From Candidatus Paracaedibacter symbiosus (lineage in GTDB: Bacteria; Pseudomonadota; Alphaproteobacteria; Paracaedibacterales; Paracaedibacteraceae), in assembly GCF_000757605.1 (NCBI RefSeq), contig NZ_JQAK01000001.1, positions 1,328,627 to 1,392,626 of the forward strand: a stretch of DNA of 64,000 nucleotides, written 5' to 3'. The notes beneath the pieces are model-generated. The model ran no database searches. It saw nothing but the letters and a program-made list of their open reading frames with translations, and was not told where the DNA came from. A program made the translations under genes and the position numbers. This document shows positions 46,496 through 56,407 of the stretch, one piece after another (position 1 is the first letter of the stretch; every line of letters starts with the position of its first letter).

Positions 46496-46986
46496 TGCAG
46501 TTTTTACAGCTATTCTTGAGTATTACTCTTTTGAGCTGTCCCCACATCGTGATGGCCGATGAAGAGGGTGAAGCTGCTGAAGTCACCAGTCCTGCCAATG
46601 GAGAGGAAGCTCCCCCTATGCCGACAAGAGCGATGATGGCTGGGCCGGCAGATGCAAGTAATTTTAAGACTTTAGAACCAATGATAATTCCCATTATCAA
46701 GGCCAGCAAAGTGTATGGATATTTGCGCTTGGAAATCCAACTTGCAACAAAAGATGGGACTTCTATTGAAACGTTAAAACCTCTTTTCCCGATTCTCTTT
46801 GATGCGTACATGACGCAACTTTATAGTTTGATTTGTGATCGTTGGCTTCCTGATCAACCTTTAAATCAAGATGCTATTTTGAAGATTGCTCGAGAATTAA
46901 CGGCTAAAATTACGACAGAAAAAGCTAAAACCGATAATCTTACAGTCTATTTCAAGAATTTTTTCTTTGCCCCGGCAAATAAATAA
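46492..46986 (+). CDS. Small exported protein, possibly FliL-like
   Basis: 164 aa with signal peptide (FLQLFLSITLLSCPHIVMA), an acidic linker, then KTLEPMIIPIIKASKVYGYL and a helix-rich end. The order L-E-P-x-x-x-P-x-x followed by a strand and a helix resembles FliL-type domains of small alphaproteobacterial exported proteins. The match is tentative. It is translationally coupled to nusB (ATGA overlap). Confidence 0.6.
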   Translation: MMQFLQLFLSITLLSCPHIVMADEEGEAAEVTSPANGEEAPPMPTRAMMAGPADASNFKTLEPMIIPIIKASKVYGYLRLEIQLATKDGTSIETLKPLFPILFDAYMTQLYSLICDRWLPDQPLNQDAILKIARELTAKITTEKAKTDNLTVYFKNFFFAPANK

Positions 46987-47183
46987 ACTTTTATTGAAAT
47001 TTATCCTAATTATGCTTACGCTCTTCCATAAGTATAAATTTGGACGCAAAGCAAGATTTGGATAGAAATTCTAAATTTGACAGGCAAGCAGGTAAGTCTT
47101 AAGGGTGTTTTAACTAACGTCGGTTTATACTTTCCCGATGTCAGCATTTTGAATCACTAAACTTTTAGCACATGAGGTCTTTT

Positions 47184-49862
47184 ATGGTGCGCTCTTTAGA
47201 TAGTCTTGGTACTCGCTCTACCCTTGTTGTTGAAGGCAAAAGTTATACCTATTATAGCTTGAAAAAAGCTGAGGCAGCGGGTCTTTCTTCCATCAGTAAA
47301 CTTCCCTATTCAACACGCGTTTTGCTAGAAAATTTATTGCGGACTGAAAATGGGAAGAGCGTTCAGCTAAAAGATATCAAGGCGCTTTGCCAACTGCCAG
47401 GAAAAGATAAAGTTTTTTCCGACATTGCCTTTTCCCCCGCACGTGTTTTGATGCAAGATTTTACTGGTGTTCCCGCGGTGGTTGATTTGGCCGCAATGCG
47501 TGATGCCCTGAAAACCTTGGGTGGTGATCCTGAAAAAATCAATCCATTAATTCCTGTGGATTTGGTGATCGACCATTCGGTAATGGTTGATTATTACGGC
47601 CGAGAAGATGCCTTTAAAAAGAATGTGGCGATGGAGTTTAAGCGCAATTTAGAGCGCTATACTTTTTTAAAATGGGGCCAAACTGCCTTTAAAAATTTCC
47701 GGGTAGTCCCACCAGGAACTGGAATTTGTCACCAGGTTAACTTGGAATATCTGGCTCAGTGTGTGTGGACATCCACGGAAGAAGATGGCACTCTTGTTGC
47801 CTATCCGGATACGTTGGTTGGGACAGATAGCCATACGACGATGGTCAATGCGTTGGCGGTTCTGGGGTGGGGTGTTGGAGGTATCGAAGCAGAAGCTGCG
47901 ATGCTGGGTCAAGCTCTCTCCATGCTCATTCCCAAAGTTGTTGGTTTCAAATTAACTGGTAAATTAGTTGAAGGCATTACCGCCACTGACTTGGTGTTAA
48001 CTATCACCAATATTTTACGTGCCAAAGGTGTGGTTGGGAAATTTGTTGAATTTTTTGGCGAAGGACTTGAGCACCTCACCATCGCTGACCGAGCAACCGT
48101 GGCCAACATGGCGCCTGAATATGGGGCTACCTGTGGTTTTTTCCCTATTGACCAAGAAACTTTGCGTTATTTGAAATTTACAGGTCGCGATCAGGCACGT
48201 ATCAACCTAGTGGAGACTTACGCGAAAGAACAAGGGTTATGGCATGATCACACCGCCGCTGACCCCCTTTATGATGAGCTATTGGAACTTGATTTGGGTA
48301 ATGTCTTGCCGACGTTGGCAGGACCAAAACGTCCTCAAGATCGCGTTTATGTGAGTGAGGCGAAAGACGCATGTATTAAAACATTGGCGACTGAACAAAA
48401 GTCTGTTGAGATTGACTTCCCCGTTGCAGGAAAAGATTACACCTTGAAGAATGCGGACGTGGTGATTGCCGCAATTACCAGCTGTACCAACACTTCTAAT
48501 CCATCGGTGATGTTGGGTGCGGGTTTAGTGGCGCGCAAAGCGCACCAACTGGGGCTCAAACCAAAACCATGGGTCAAAACCTCTTTGGCGCCAGGTTCAC
48601 AAGTTGTCAGTGATTATCTGGAAAAATCAGGCCTCATTAAAGATTTAGAGAGCATGGGTTTTTACCTTGTAGGTTATGGATGCACGACATGCATTGGTAA
48701 CTCAGGTCCTCTTAACCCAGAAATTTCTGAGGTTATTGAGAAAAATGATTTGAGTGTCGCTGGTGTTTTGTCGGGCAATCGTAACTTTGAAGGACGTATT
48801 AATCCGCATGTAAAGCTCAACTATTTAGCTTCACCGCTTTTGGTGATTGTGTATGCGTTGACCGGTACGATGGCCATTGATATCACCAAAGAACCGTTGG
48901 GTATTTCAAAGGATGGCCAACCTGTGTACTTGAAAGATATTTGGCCAACCTCCAAAGAAATTCAAGAGTCCATTGATCAATTCCTCACCCCCGAAATGTT
49001 TAGATCTCGCTATGCTGACGTCTTTACAGGCGACACTGAATGGCAGGAAATTGCTGCGAAACCTAGTGAAACTTTTAGTTGGGATGACGACAGCACCTAT
49101 GTCAAAAATCCACCTTACTTTACCAATCTGCATCAGAAAACAGCCATAGGTGACATTCAAGGGGCTAAAGTTTTGGCATTGTTGGGGGACAGTGTAACGA
49201 CGGACCATATTTCGCCGGCAGGAAGTATTAAAAAAGATGGCCCAGCTGGCAAATATCTGACCCAGCATCACATCGATATTCCTGATTTTAACTCTTATGG
49301 GTCACGCCGTGGTAACCATGAAGTCATGATGCGCGGAACTTTTGCCAATATTCGTTTAGCTAACGAAATGGTTCCAGAAAAGACAGGCGGCTATACGCGT
49401 TTTGGTCCTACCGGCGAAATTATTTCTATCTATGAAGCAGCCATGCAGTATAGTCAAGAATCAACACCGTTGGTGGTGATTGCTGGAAAAGAGTATGGGA
49501 CTGGCTCCTCTCGTGACTGGGCAGCGAAGGGAACAAAGTTGCTTGGAGTGAAGGCAGTCATTGCAGAGAGCTTTGAGCGTATCCACCGTTCCAACCTTGT
49601 TGGAATGGGAATTTTACCCCTTGTTTTCCCAGAGAGCGTCAACCGTAAAACTTTGGGTCTCACTGGTTTTGAGACAATCAATTTGGTGGGTCTTGAAAAA
49701 GGGATTACGCCAGGTATGGCGGTGAAATGCGAAATTACACGCCCCAACGGTGAGATGGAAACCATTCATCTGAAATGCCGTATTGATACCCAAGATGAAG
49801 TTGATTACTTTAAGAGCGATGGTATTTTGCCTTACGTTTTAAAGTTATTAGGTGCCGCGTAA
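47184..49862 (+). CDS. acnA: Aconitate hydratase A
   Basis: 892 aa from ATG 47184, chosen because TGAGG lies about 8 nt upstream; an ATG at 47172 is 4 codons earlier. This TCA-cycle enzyme isomerises citrate to isocitrate through a [4Fe-4S] cluster bound by the Cys in ITSCTNTSNP and two in YGCTTCIGNSG. Substrate motifs such as YPDTLVGTDSHTTMVNALAV and the swivel-domain YGTGSSRDWAAKG are present. It is preceded by its own promoter region and followed by a strong terminator. Confidence 0.98.
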   Translation: MVRSLDSLGTRSTLVVEGKSYTYYSLKKAEAAGLSSISKLPYSTRVLLENLLRTENGKSVQLKDIKALCQLPGKDKVFSDIAFSPARVLMQDFTGVPAVVDLAAMRDALKTLGGDPEKINPLIPVDLVIDHSVMVDYYGREDAFKKNVAMEFKRNLERYTFLKWGQTAFKNFRVVPPGTGICHQVNLEYLAQCVWTSTEEDGTLVAYPDTLVGTDSHTTMVNALAVLGWGVGGIEAEAAMLGQALSMLIPKVVGFKLTGKLVEGITATDLVLTITNILRAKGVVGKFVEFFGEGLEHLTIADRATVANMAPEYGATCGFFPIDQETLRYLKFTGRDQARINLVETYAKEQGLWHDHTAADPLYDELLELDLGNVLPTLAGPKRPQDRVYVSEAKDACIKTLATEQKSVEIDFPVAGKDYTLKNADVVIAAITSCTNTSNPSVMLGAGLVARKAHQLGLKPKPWVKTSLAPGSQVVSDYLEKSGLIKDLESMGFYLVGYGCTTCIGNSGPLNPEISEVIEKNDLSVAGVLSGNRNFEGRINPHVKLNYLASPLLVIVYALTGTMAIDITKEPLGISKDGQPVYLKDIWPTSKEIQESIDQFLTPEMFRSRYADVFTGDTEWQEIAAKPSETFSWDDDSTYVKNPPYFTNLHQKTAIGDIQGAKVLALLGDSVTTDHISPAGSIKKDGPAGKYLTQHHIDIPDFNSYGSRRGNHEVMMRGTFANIRLANEMVPEKTGGYTRFGPTGEIISIYEAAMQYSQESTPLVVIAGKEYGTGSSRDWAAKGTKLLGVKAVIAESFERIHRSNLVGMGILPLVFPESVNRKTLGLTGFETINLVGLEKGITPGMAVKCEITRPNGEMETIHLKCRIDTQDEVDYFKSDGILPYVLKLLGAA

Positions 49863-49887
49863 AGCTAAATGTATTCTAGATAAAGAG

Positions 49888-49914
49888 AAAGCCCCCAATG
49901 GAGGGGGCTTTTTA
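49888..49914 (+). terminator. Rho-independent terminator of acnA
   Basis: AAAGCCCCC (49888-49896) and GGGGGCTTT (49903-49911) form a perfect 9-bp stem with a 6-base loop and a T-rich tail. Confidence 0.92.
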
Positions 49915-51873
49915 TTATTTTGTCAAAAATCCAAAATATTCTAAGACCAAGCGAGCTCGTTTCGTTACATTGCGTCCTAATTCCTCATGAATATGCATTA
50001 GTTTGGTTTTATTCTCATATTTAAGGCTATAAATACTCCCAGTAGTTCCTTTCACTGCAATTCCAAGTTTTTCAAGTAACTTGAAGAAACCATCCCGTGA
50101 AATGGTGTTAGGATGGGTGGTATTATCACAGAGGAGATCCAAAGTTTTAAGATTTTCTTTACTCAGATTTTGTTGAGTGACAAAGGTTGTTACTTCGTAA
50201 TCACTGCTACTTTCTGATACATTTGAAGATGTCGCAGTGGGAGTGTTTTTCTGTTCTACTTCTAGATTTAAATCCTTAGTAGCGCTCGTTAAATCTAACG
50301 TTTTGCTTTCTTTTTGGCGTCTAACAACGACATCACCGCGCCACCGTTTAGGTTTGGGAGAGATTAGTTGCTCTTTTATCTCTTCTTTTGAAGAAGAGGT
50401 GACAGAATTGGAGGACGATACTGCTTCATATTTTAGTGGGCGAGGAGTGAGATCTAGTTGTTCCTTTGGTGAGGAAGAGCTTGATTGTGGTGCAATGGGT
50501 TGTACTGCATGTTTTTTCGCCAGCTGATTTACTTGATTTTGTGGGGGTTGTTTTGGTGTAATTTTAGCAACACTTGGTTGAGCCTTTAGTTGCAGTTGTT
50601 TTGCTTTAATTTGGGTAAGACTTGATTGAGTCTTTGATTTAGATAATGGTTGCTTTTCTTTTTTCTTGGCCTCTTTTTTTGATTGACGCTCAATCTCGCG
50701 CCGTTCATTACGCTTTAAATTTTTTAGTGGTGGAGCAAGAACGATTCCAAGCCTGTTTTTAATTTCAATGATGGTCTTATTTTTGAGTCTATCAAAATAT
50801 ACAACATCAGCAAGACATGAATCGGGGTCTACAGACACATCGTTTTGTCCCTGCAAATAGGGAAGGAGTGTTGGTGATGCTGCAAGTAATTCTTTGATTT
50901 CTGGCGATAATAGATAGTCTGGATTTTTATTTCCACTTACTTGCTTCAATGTTTTATAGATGATTGCGAGAGGTTCGGTAAGATTTTGAAACAATGTACA
51001 AGCTATCTCTACTTTTTCACGGTCAAGCTTATCTAATGAATCTTGATCTTTTTGTTTGGTTGATGGGGTGGATCCTTTTTGTAATGTCATTTGGCGAGAG
51101 AGAAGAAATCCAGTACGACTAATTAAATATTCCTCAAAAACCCTTGCTAAAGAGAAGATACATGAAAAATTTTTCATCATTTCTTCTAAACCAAAATCAT
51201 TAAGTGCTTCGTAATAAATGTCAGTGATTTTCTGATCACTTAGCGTTTTTTCTTCAGCATAATAGTATATCTCCGTCAATAAATCTGTGAGGCCATTATA
51301 TTCTGCGAAGGGAATAAACTGGCCTAGTTTTCCCTTGTCGAGGGGCATAGGACTTTCAAGAGAGTCGGAAAGATATGTCTTAATTGTTTGTTGATAGTCT
51401 CTTGCTGTTTCTTGATTAACAAGACTGGTGTGTAAACGATTCTCCAATAAAAGTTTTAAATTTGTAATCTGTTGCTTTGAAGAGATTGAATTTTGAGTGG
51501 AAGTGGTCAATTGTTCTAAAGAATGGCGGCAATCTTCCACTCGGTCAGTACTAAATGCTAATAAGCTATCACTGAAGTCTTTTAGCTCGTTACCAGCCTG
51601 TCTAAGTAAATCGATATGTGGGACTGTTTCTTCTGTAGAGGTTAACTTTATATATTTTCTTACATTTTCCCGAAGGCTCTCTAAATCCCACTTATTTAAA
51701 TCTAAGTTATCTTGGAGTTGATAACGAATTTCCTTCAAAAGCTGAAATTTTTTTTCAGATTGCTCGTCCCACTGCCTATCCATGGCAAAAGTTGGCGTGG
51801 AGGTTAGCATTCCACCAAAAAAAAGGCTTAGAGTTAGGCAAGAAAGACGTGCTGTTTTGTGAATAGAAATCAT
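49915..51873 (-). CDS. Large exported protein with a possible HicA-like C-terminus
   Basis: 652 aa from ATG 51873 (GGAA about 7 nt upstream); earlier in-frame ATGs extend it slightly. Signal peptide (SCLTLSLFFGGMLTSTPTFA). Residues ~30-380 are helical and charged. A Lys/Gln/Ser-rich low-complexity part (about 390-570) has many KKE, KSKTQSS and SSSS runs. The last ~65 residues form a compact piece: SRDGFFKLLEKLGIAVKGTTGS, split here as SRDGFFKLLEKLGI then KGTTGS, and MHIHEELGRNVTKRARL. This matches the order of a HicA-type dsRNA-binding fold (G-S then a His-containing strand), without the usual GSH. Function unknown. Confidence 0.65.
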   Translation of the reverse strand: MISIHKTARLSCLTLSLFFGGMLTSTPTFAMDRQWDEQSEKKFQLLKEIRYQLQDNLDLNKWDLESLRENVRKYIKLTSTEETVPHIDLLRQAGNELKDFSDSLLAFSTDRVEDCRHSLEQLTTSTQNSISSKQQITNLKLLLENRLHTSLVNQETARDYQQTIKTYLSDSLESPMPLDKGKLGQFIPFAEYNGLTDLLTEIYYYAEEKTLSDQKITDIYYEALNDFGLEEMMKNFSCIFSLARVFEEYLISRTGFLLSRQMTLQKGSTPSTKQKDQDSLDKLDREKVEIACTLFQNLTEPLAIIYKTLKQVSGNKNPDYLLSPEIKELLAASPTLLPYLQGQNDVSVDPDSCLADVVYFDRLKNKTIIEIKNRLGIVLAPPLKNLKRNERREIERQSKKEAKKKEKQPLSKSKTQSSLTQIKAKQLQLKAQPSVAKITPKQPPQNQVNQLAKKHAVQPIAPQSSSSSPKEQLDLTPRPLKYEAVSSSNSVTSSSKEEIKEQLISPKPKRWRGDVVVRRQKESKTLDLTSATKDLNLEVEQKNTPTATSSNVSESSSDYEVTTFVTQQNLSKENLKTLDLLCDNTTHPNTISRDGFFKLLEKLGIAVKGTTGSIYSLKYENKTKLMHIHEELGRNVTKRARLVLEYFGFLTK

Positions 51874-52101
51874 AAGGAATTCCATTAGTTTTTTAATTAG
51901 TTTTTCCATATTTATATAATCATTGTTTTTTGTTTTCCAGTCAATTTACTGCGGAAAATGATGAGAATACTGTGTGTAAAACTGCAGCAGAGACTTTGAA
52001 TGTTTATATTGCGGTTCTAATAGATGAGGAATTAATTTGTTAGAAATACGAGTGTCACATGTGAATATAAAATATCCTTCAGGCAGAGAATCAAGTATTG
52101 A

Positions 52102-52425
52102 TTATCCTCGAGGGCCAAAAAAAATGATAAGAGCACCAATCGCACACACAAACGTGCCAATAATATCAAAGCGATCGGGCGTATTTCCTTCTATAACCCA
52201 CATCCAAAGGATCGAGGCAAAAATATAAACTGTCCCGTATGTCGCATAAGCTCTGCCAGCAAACTCAGATTCAACCAAAGTGAGGAGATAGGCAAATAAC
52301 CACAAAGAAACCGTCCCAAGGACTAACCACATAGCAGATTTATTTAATTTAAGCCAATACCAAAAGGCAAAACATCCAGTGATTTCAGCAACTGCAGCAC
52401 CAATAAAAGCGATAAATGTCATCAT
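52102..52425 (-). CDS. YnfA-family (UPF0060) small membrane protein
   Basis: 107 aa, four hydrophobic helices, with conserved [28 protein letters not shown] and a [19 protein letters not shown] end. YnfA proteins are SMR-like small multidrug-efflux relatives of the inner membrane. Confidence 0.93.
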   Translation of the reverse strand: MMTFIAFIGAAVAEITGCFAFWYWLKLNKSAMWLVLGTVSLWLFAYLLTLVESEFAGRAYATYGTVYIFASILWMWVIEGNTPDRFDIIGTFVCAIGALIIFFGPRG

Positions 52426-52575
52426 CAGGGGGAGATTTCTCCAAAGAAGTTATCTTTAGCAGAAAGAAAGGGCATATCGAGGATTATCATCCTATTCCAA
52501 CTCTTAAACAAAAAAATACAAGACTCAAGACGCAGCGTCGGCTTTTAATCTTGACTCTTGTATTTTCTCTATTTC

Positions 52576-52663
52576 TGGCGGAGAGGAAGGGATTCGAACC
52601 CTCGATACGTTGCCGTATACACGATTTCCAATCGTGCGCCTTCGACCACTCGGCCACCTCTCC
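52576..52663 (-). tRNA. tRNA-Ser (GGA anticodon)
   Basis: 88 nt with encoded CCA. Acceptor GGAGAGG (complement of 52657-52663) pairs with CCTCTCC (complement of 52580-52586). The anticodon loop TTGGAAA gives GGA (52627-52629 on the other strand), flanked by CACGA/TCGTG. A long variable arm and the T-loop GGTTCGAATCC are visible, as expected for serine. Confidence 0.97.
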
Positions 52664-52827
52664 GGGTACAAACATAACTAAACAGATAAGAATTCACAAT
52701 AGTTTTATTGCGCAGTATGAAGAAAAACTGAAAAAGACAAGGCTTTGTGCCTCCAATGCACCTAAATCTATTTCGGCTAAAAATATCTCCATATCTCTCT
52801 TGAGTGAAGGAGGGATGAAAAAATCTA

Positions 52828-52930
52828 AGCTAATTTTTAGTGATCATCTATTTTCTTAAAAAGGCTTAAGTAGCTTTGACTCTTCTCTGTTTTAAAAGCT
52901 TGGACTCTCATCCAAAACTACGCTATAAAA
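52828..52930. repeat. Dispersed intergenic repeat, copy A
   Basis: Shares the order AGCT(A/G)ATTTTT, CTTAAAAA, CTTAA, GTTTTA, CTCTCATCC and AAAACTACGCTATAAAAT with copies at 55026-55127 and 56159-56265. It lies just upstream of the YgjP-type gene. Confidence 0.55.
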
Positions 52931-52962
52931 TGTCAATTCTCCACTTACAATTACTCTATTAA

Positions 52963-53667
52963 ATGGCTTTCTCAGACGCACAAAAAATTATCAAAATCAA
53001 CGATATTACCGTGACCGTGCAACGCCATGCAGCAGCAAAGACACTGCGTCTGCGTATTGATCGGCTAAAAAAGAAGCCTGTTGTCATGGCTCCTAAGCGT
53101 CTATCGCTAGAAAAAATCACAGCGTTTGTGTGGCAGCATCAAGAGTGGTTAATAACTCAACTTGCTACCTTTTCGAAGACAAATACCCATGCTTCGGAAA
53201 TTCTTTTTCAGGGGAAAAACTATCAACTTGTTTTTCAATCAACTTCCCATAAAAGGTTAAATGTTGCCTTTAATCATGAGCAGCAGCTGATCTGCCATAA
53301 CATGGATTCTGATCTGATAAAAGTCCGTCTCAAACCTATTTTTAGGCGTGAGGCGCTGCAACAACTTGAAAAACACTGCTCTGATTTTGCAACCCGTCTT
53401 GAAGTCAGTTTTAAAGGCATACAAATTAAAGATTATAAATCGCGTTGGGGAAGCTGTCGCCAGGATGGCTTGTTGTCCTTTTCGTGGCGGTTGATTCTGG
53501 CGCCACCTTTTATTCTTGAATATGTGGGTGCCCATGAAGTAGCGCATCTTGTTCATCTCAATCATAGTCCTGATTTTTGGCGAGTCGTTGCTGCGCTTTT
53601 CCCTCAATATAAACAGGCAAGAGAGTGGCTGAAACAAAATGGCTCTACTTTATTTCAACACTTTTAA
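52963..53667 (+). CDS. YgjP-type M48-like metallopeptidase (DUF45)
   Basis: 234 aa. The zinc motif HEVAHLVH lies near residue 190, followed by LNHSPDFWRVV. Upstream are KDYKSRWGSCRQDGLLSFSWRLILAPP, in parts, the SprT/WLM-like hallmark (KSRWGSC). The start is taken at ATG 52963. Family members are cytosolic zinc peptidases of uncertain substrate. Confidence 0.9.
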   Translation: MAFSDAQKIIKINDITVTVQRHAAAKTLRLRIDRLKKKPVVMAPKRLSLEKITAFVWQHQEWLITQLATFSKTNTHASEILFQGKNYQLVFQSTSHKRLNVAFNHEQQLICHNMDSDLIKVRLKPIFRREALQQLEKHCSDFATRLEVSFKGIQIKDYKSRWGSCRQDGLLSFSWRLILAPPFILEYVGAHEVAHLVHLNHSPDFWRVVAALFPQYKQAREWLKQNGSTLFQHF

Positions 53668-53799
53668 GAATTTCCAGCTAAATTTGCCACAGGTGCCAAA
53701 AAATTTGACATTATTTGCCACAGCTCGCAACCCAAGACTTGACATAAGCCTGATTATCCCTTAAAAAGAGTTTAATGATTTAATTTTGAGTATTTTGTT

Positions 53800-53925
53800 A
53801 TGAAAATCGCAAACTCCCTAAAAACACTAAAGTCTCGTCATAAAGGTTGTAAATTAGTTCGTCGTCGCGGCAGAACTTACATCATCAACAAACAAAACCC
53901 ACGTTTTAAAGCACGTCAAGGTTAA
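53800..53925 (+). CDS. rpmJ: 50S ribosomal protein L36
   Basis: 41 aa, below the usual ORF cut-off. [19 protein letters not shown] opens the protein, then [21 protein letters not shown]. The sequence is the alphaproteobacterial L36 type, lacking most zinc ligands. A perfect terminator follows. Confidence 0.96.
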   Translation: MKIANSLKTLKSRHKGCKLVRRRGRTYIINKQNPRFKARQG

Positions 53926-53955
53926 TAGCTTAGGGTTTTCCCTAAGCTATTTTTT
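53924..53955 (+). terminator. Rho-independent terminator of rpmJ
   Basis: A perfect 12-bp stem (AATAGCTTAGGG at 53924-53935, CCCTAAGCTATT at 53940-53951), TTTT loop and a T-run. The stem begins within the stop codon. Confidence 0.95.
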
Positions 53956-54041
53956 AAACTTAGTATTCTGTGAGCAGATTTCATTTCAAAAAATCATCCC
54001 CTCCAATGTTTCTTCTCGTAGATTTCATTTGCCGTCTTTTT

Positions 54042-54968
54042 ATGAGAGGCACACAGTCTAAATTCTCCAGATTTTTTATGACCTTTTGTTGTTTGGTCTT
54101 AAGTGGTTGTACAACGATTAACCTAGATAATAATGCATCGATCTATCGCCCAGCACTGCCGCATTATGACAATATTAAGGTGGCGTTTGTCCTTGGTGGG
54201 GGCGGAGCAAAGGGTCTTGCTCATCTTGGAGTGTTAGAAGAATTAACTGCGGCTGGGATTAAGCCAGATCTTATTGTTGGCTGCAGTGCGGGGGCAATTG
54301 TAGGAGCACTGTATGCGGATAAGCCTGACCTTGCGCATATAAAACAGTTGCTGTTAAAGATTGAGCGGGACGATTTGCTTGATATCTCATTGGCACATTT
54401 ACCCTATGGGTTCAGTAATGGCTGGGCGATGAAACAGTTTTTGAAAGAAAATCTCACTGCAAAAACTTTCGCGGACTTACAGATGCCATTTGTGGCGGTG
54501 GCGACCAATCTAAAAACAGGGGAACTTACAGCTTTTTCTTCTGGTGATTTAAATAAATCTGTACGGGCTTCTGCTGCTTTTCCAAGCGTATTTTTGCCTG
54601 TCAATATTCAGGGTAACTATTTTGTTGACGGCGGGGTTGCTAATGCCGTGCCGGTTGACATTGCTCGGAAAATTGGGGCTGATTTTGTTATTGCTGTCAA
54701 TCTTGGTGATCAATTATCAGACGAAGTGCCCTCTCATGTTTTCGGGATTTTGAAACGGTCTTTGGAAATCAGTTATCTTCAGCAGGGGCGATTAGTCACT
54801 CAAACAGCAGATTATGTTATTAATGTGCCACTGGCCTCTGTTGGTACATTTGATGAGGGCTTAAATCCTTATGTTTACAAAGCAGGGGTGAATGCCGCAC
54901 GCACCAGTATTTTAGAGATTAAACAAAAAATAAAGCAACACCAGCGCCAGCACCTCAAAAAACGTTAA
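54042..54968 (+). CDS. Patatin-like phospholipase lipoprotein
   Basis: 308 aa from ATG 54042; a GTG at 53970 and ATG 54006 are alternatives and none has a clear ribosome site. The basic n-region and lipobox LVLSGC show a lipoprotein. The patatin fold has the oxyanion loop GGGGAKGLAHLG, the nucleophile motif GCSAG and the catalytic Asp in FVDGGVAN. It is a RssA-like serine acyl hydrolase likely exposed in the envelope. Intracellular bacteria often use patatins on host lipids; that role is inference. Confidence 0.88.
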   Translation: MRGTQSKFSRFFMTFCCLVLSGCTTINLDNNASIYRPALPHYDNIKVAFVLGGGGAKGLAHLGVLEELTAAGIKPDLIVGCSAGAIVGALYADKPDLAHIKQLLLKIERDDLLDISLAHLPYGFSNGWAMKQFLKENLTAKTFADLQMPFVAVATNLKTGELTAFSSGDLNKSVRASAAFPSVFLPVNIQGNYFVDGGVANAVPVDIARKIGADFVIAVNLGDQLSDEVPSHVFGILKRSLEISYLQQGRLVTQTADYVINVPLASVGTFDEGLNPYVYKAGVNAARTSILEIKQKIKQHQRQHLKKR

Positions 54969-55025
54969 GAATTTTAACTCTTCCAAAGACGTATAGTGAA
55001 TTAAGTCCAAAAACAGCATTTTCTT

Positions 55026-55127
55026 AGCTGATTTTTCACGTCCTTTCATCGTCTTAAAAACCTTAAAGAGGACCAGCTATTGACGGTTTTTAAGACGAGA
55101 AATTTTTCCCAAAACTGCGCTATAAAA
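55026..55127. repeat. Dispersed intergenic repeat, copy B
   Basis: Related to copies A and C: AGCTGATTTTT, GTCTTAAAAACCTTAAAG, GGTTTTTAAG, and CAAAACTGCGCTATAAAAT at the end. Confidence 0.55.
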
Positions 55128-55159
55128 TCTATCCCTTGTGCCTCTGAATCCCTCAACAG

Positions 55160-56107
55160 CTATTGGTTAAAAGCGGGCAACGTCTGAACAGCTGTCGTAA
55201 TGAATGTGGAGTTCGGCCGATAGTTTAAGAAGACTTTCTGGTTGAAAATACCTTGTAAATACCCAACAAAGTTTTCTTTTGTAAAATCAATATTATTTTT
55301 CTTACAAGTTATTTTAAAAGGGAATAATAACTCGCTTGTCCACGCAAAAGTATCGGCATGCACAAGTTGATTAGTATTGGTTTCCTAATTGGAATACTCA
55401 TTTATATAGCCATAAGTATACCTCGTTTGCGTCTTATTGATTGTTAATGACATATTAGGAGTATCCAGGCGATTTTTAAATCCGTAAAAGGTTAAATCGA
55501 TGCTTTCAATCGAAGACATGCTGACATCTAATATAAATGTTTTAGCAAAACACATCTTTTGATACAATTTTCCCCCAGCGGGTGTTGATTGGATAAATTT
55601 TGAGATATCAAAGGAATAAATAACAGTTAACAGTTTGCTATTAGCAAGATCTTCGGTAATAGAGATATTTTTTGGAAGGAGATTATTATTACCAAGATTA
55701 TTATAGTGTTGTTCTGAAATTTTTGTCACAGATGCTGGATCCTGCAAGGTAATGAGAGTGCTGGCACGTGTCGATAACATCTGGGTTGCTGGGTTAAAAC
55801 AGGAGTTATAATTCATCCACTCAGTAAATATTTTTTTGTTTTCAGTAATAGCTCCTGGGATGACGCGAAACCGCAATTTTTTTAAAGTGCCAAGATCTTT
55901 TTCTATAAATGGAGAGTCAATAAGCGAATATCTTTGGTTCTGACGAAATTCGAGAGTACTACTTGTGTTGTGTATGACAAAGGGGATTTTCTTTGGAATC
56001 AGCGTCGTTTGTGTGTCTGTGATTATTTCTGAATTGGGCTCCATGGCATGGGGCTGATAAATAGTCGCGCGCGCAACACTTAGAATAAGAAACATTTTCT
56101 GAAACAT
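55160..56107 (-). pseudogene. Exported protein of unknown function interrupted by an in-frame TAG
   Basis: The first 240 codons (56107 to 55385) encode a signal-peptide-like start and a strand-rich protein that ends NEYSN at a TAG (55385-55387). Immediately after the TAG the same frame stays open for 75 more codons (ETNTNQLVHADTFAWTSELL at its start) to a stop at 55160. A second 75-codon open run in the same frame is unlikely by chance in AT-rich DNA. I infer a nonsense change in a ~316-aa gene, though the 240-aa product could still be made. No family is recognised. Confidence 0.55.
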
Positions 56108-56158
56108 CGAATTTTCTCCTCATTTATAATAAATTGAATGGAAAAGTTAACTTTTCTA

Positions 56159-56265
56159 AGCTGATTTTTGGCGATTTTCCGTCGCATTAAAAACCTTAAA
56201 GGCTTGTCTTCTGTTAACGGTGTTTTAGGACTTCAACTCTCATCTAAAGCTACGTTCTATACCAT
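56159..56265. repeat. Dispersed intergenic repeat, copy C
   Basis: AGCTGATTTTTGGCG, CATTAAAAACCTTAAAG, GTGTTTTAGGACTTC, CTCTCATCTAAAGCTACG and TTCTATACCAT match copies A and B in order. Confidence 0.55.
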
Positions 56266-56407
56266 CACAACGCTTCAATTTAATTTGCTAATATTATACA
56301 TTCAGTTAAAAATGTGAAGTTTTATTTCGATTTAACACTTTTTCACCTACCTATAATCTCATTGTAACTTACATAAATGAAAGGTATAGTCAGGTTGTCT
56401 TTTTAAG

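Noticed and set aside
52416-52859. Plus-strand 147-codon ORF over the tRNA region
   Set aside because: It crosses the tRNA-Ser gene and repeat copy A; no protein features.
16340-55003. Shared GTATAGTGAATTAAG word near 16350 and 54990 as insertion-sequence ends
   Set aside because: A 15-base AT-rich match is expected by chance in 64 kb and no transposase or matching partner end is present.
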